Assembly (NCBI RefSeq): GCF_002723455.1 | Contig: NZ_PDUS01000002.1 | Span: forward strand, 323,500 to 387,499 | Length of the DNA: 64,000 bases | Direction of reading: 5' to 3' | DNA from: Pseudoalteromonas sp. 3D05 | Lineage (GTDB): Bacteria; Pseudomonadota; Gammaproteobacteria; Enterobacterales; Alteromonadaceae | Shown: positions 63,894 to 64,000 of the stretch, one piece after another | How the letters are laid out: every line of letters begins with the position of its first letter | Position numbering within the stretch: the stretch's first letter is position 1 | Translations under genes and position numbers: made by a program | The notes under the pieces: generated by a model | Databases searched by the model: none | What the model saw: the letters and a program-made list of their open reading frames with translations, nothing else | Told to the model about the DNA's origin: nothing

Positions 63894-64000
63894 TTAACTA
63901 TTATCTGTTTGTGTAGAAGCCCGCTTTAACCTGTAAGTATTAAGCAAGTAAGCAAGCAAAGTCGCAAAACCAATACCGAAAAAATCAGCCAGTAAGTCCA
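63894..64000 (-). CDS. 3' end of a minus-strand membrane-protein gene (VanZ-like?)
   Basis: The last 34 codons of a leftward gene that runs off the window. The visible end DLLADFFGIGFATLLAYLL followed by NTYRLKRASTQTDNS reads as a final membrane helix and a short basic tail. The D-x-L-A-D/N-x-x-G pattern recalls the end of VanZ-family membrane proteins. Too little is visible to be sure. Confidence 0.45.
   Translation of the reverse strand, partial: DLLADFFGIGFATLLAYLLNTYRLKRASTQTDNS

Noticed and set aside
1..64000. Prophage, CRISPR array, rRNA, tRNA, complete IS element, or biosynthetic gene cluster
   Set aside because: No transposase, integrase, phage structural gene, regularly spaced repeats or RNA-gene structure was found on reading both strands.

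Overview
This window looks like chromosomal core DNA of a marine gammaproteobacterium of the Alteromonadales, most probably Pseudoalteromonas. The evidence is the moderately AT-rich base composition, the yejKLM block, large TonB receptors with Alteromonadales-like sequences, the cco-fnr-uspE-ttcA order, and a LacI-regulated Entner-Doudoroff cluster. This assignment is inferred from gene content, not from a database match. No rRNA, tRNA, CRISPR array, prophage or complete insertion sequence was seen. Four short intergenic elements with inverted ends (MITE-like or IS remnants) are present.

Layout. 1-371 is the 3' end of rne (RNase E). 533-3332 holds yejK, yejL and a shortened yejM-like gene. 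3431-7301 carries a small secreted coiled-coil protein, aceK, a LysR regulator and a four-helix-bundle protein. 7516-12638 is a cell-surface-signalling iron-type uptake locus: an orphan ExbD facing a TonB receptor with an N-terminal signalling domain, then FecR-like and FecI-like regulators. 12755-14570 is a divergent LysR/haloacid-dehalogenase pair. 14617-19823 is a TetR-controlled RND efflux operon with a perfect 20-bp inverted repeat as probable operator. 19942-27196 holds a PilZ-like protein, aguA-aguB (agmatine to putrescine), mfd, csiV and a small lipoprotein. 27278-31466 has an unknown membrane protein and a second TonB receptor.

32145-42825 is the respiratory block: a small lipoprotein, ccoNOQP (cbb3 oxidase), ccoH, ccoI, ccoS, a TauE/SafE-type membrane protein, fnr, uspE and ttcA. 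The usual ccoG is absent. The uspE ribosome binding site lies in one arm of a perfect 16-bp inverted repeat. 42894-46222 is a secD-secF pair without yajC plus an unknown secreted protein. 46555-52699 has a zinc alcohol dehydrogenase, an Atm1-type ABC exporter, an M13 peptidase and a YebC/YeeN paralogue. 52789-56057 has a leucine-rich-repeat/protein-kinase fusion and a large lipoprotein. The lipoprotein is bracketed by two direct copies of a 161-bp repeat.

56514-63838 is a glucose-catabolism regulon. glk and a LacI regulator, then edd-eda-gap, run on the minus strand, with a second LacI regulator divergent from glk. Three identical copies of a 14-bp palindrome (TGACACCGGTGTCA) lie upstream of edd and between glk and the second LacI gene. 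The window ends in the 3' part of a minus-strand membrane-protein gene.

Main observations. (i) Two of the intergenic elements abut stop codons, and one appears to supply the stop of its neighbour. (ii) The FecA-like receptor keeps an internal signal-peptide-like stretch with a Shine-Dalgarno sequence, as if a signalling module had been fused onto a complete receptor gene. (iii) The uspE leader can pair with its own ribosome binding site. (iv) The glk leader carries a terminator-like hairpin between its operator and start. (v) The periplasmic domain of the YejM homologue is shortened and lacks sulfatase-type motifs. No wholly new defence or biosynthetic system was found.
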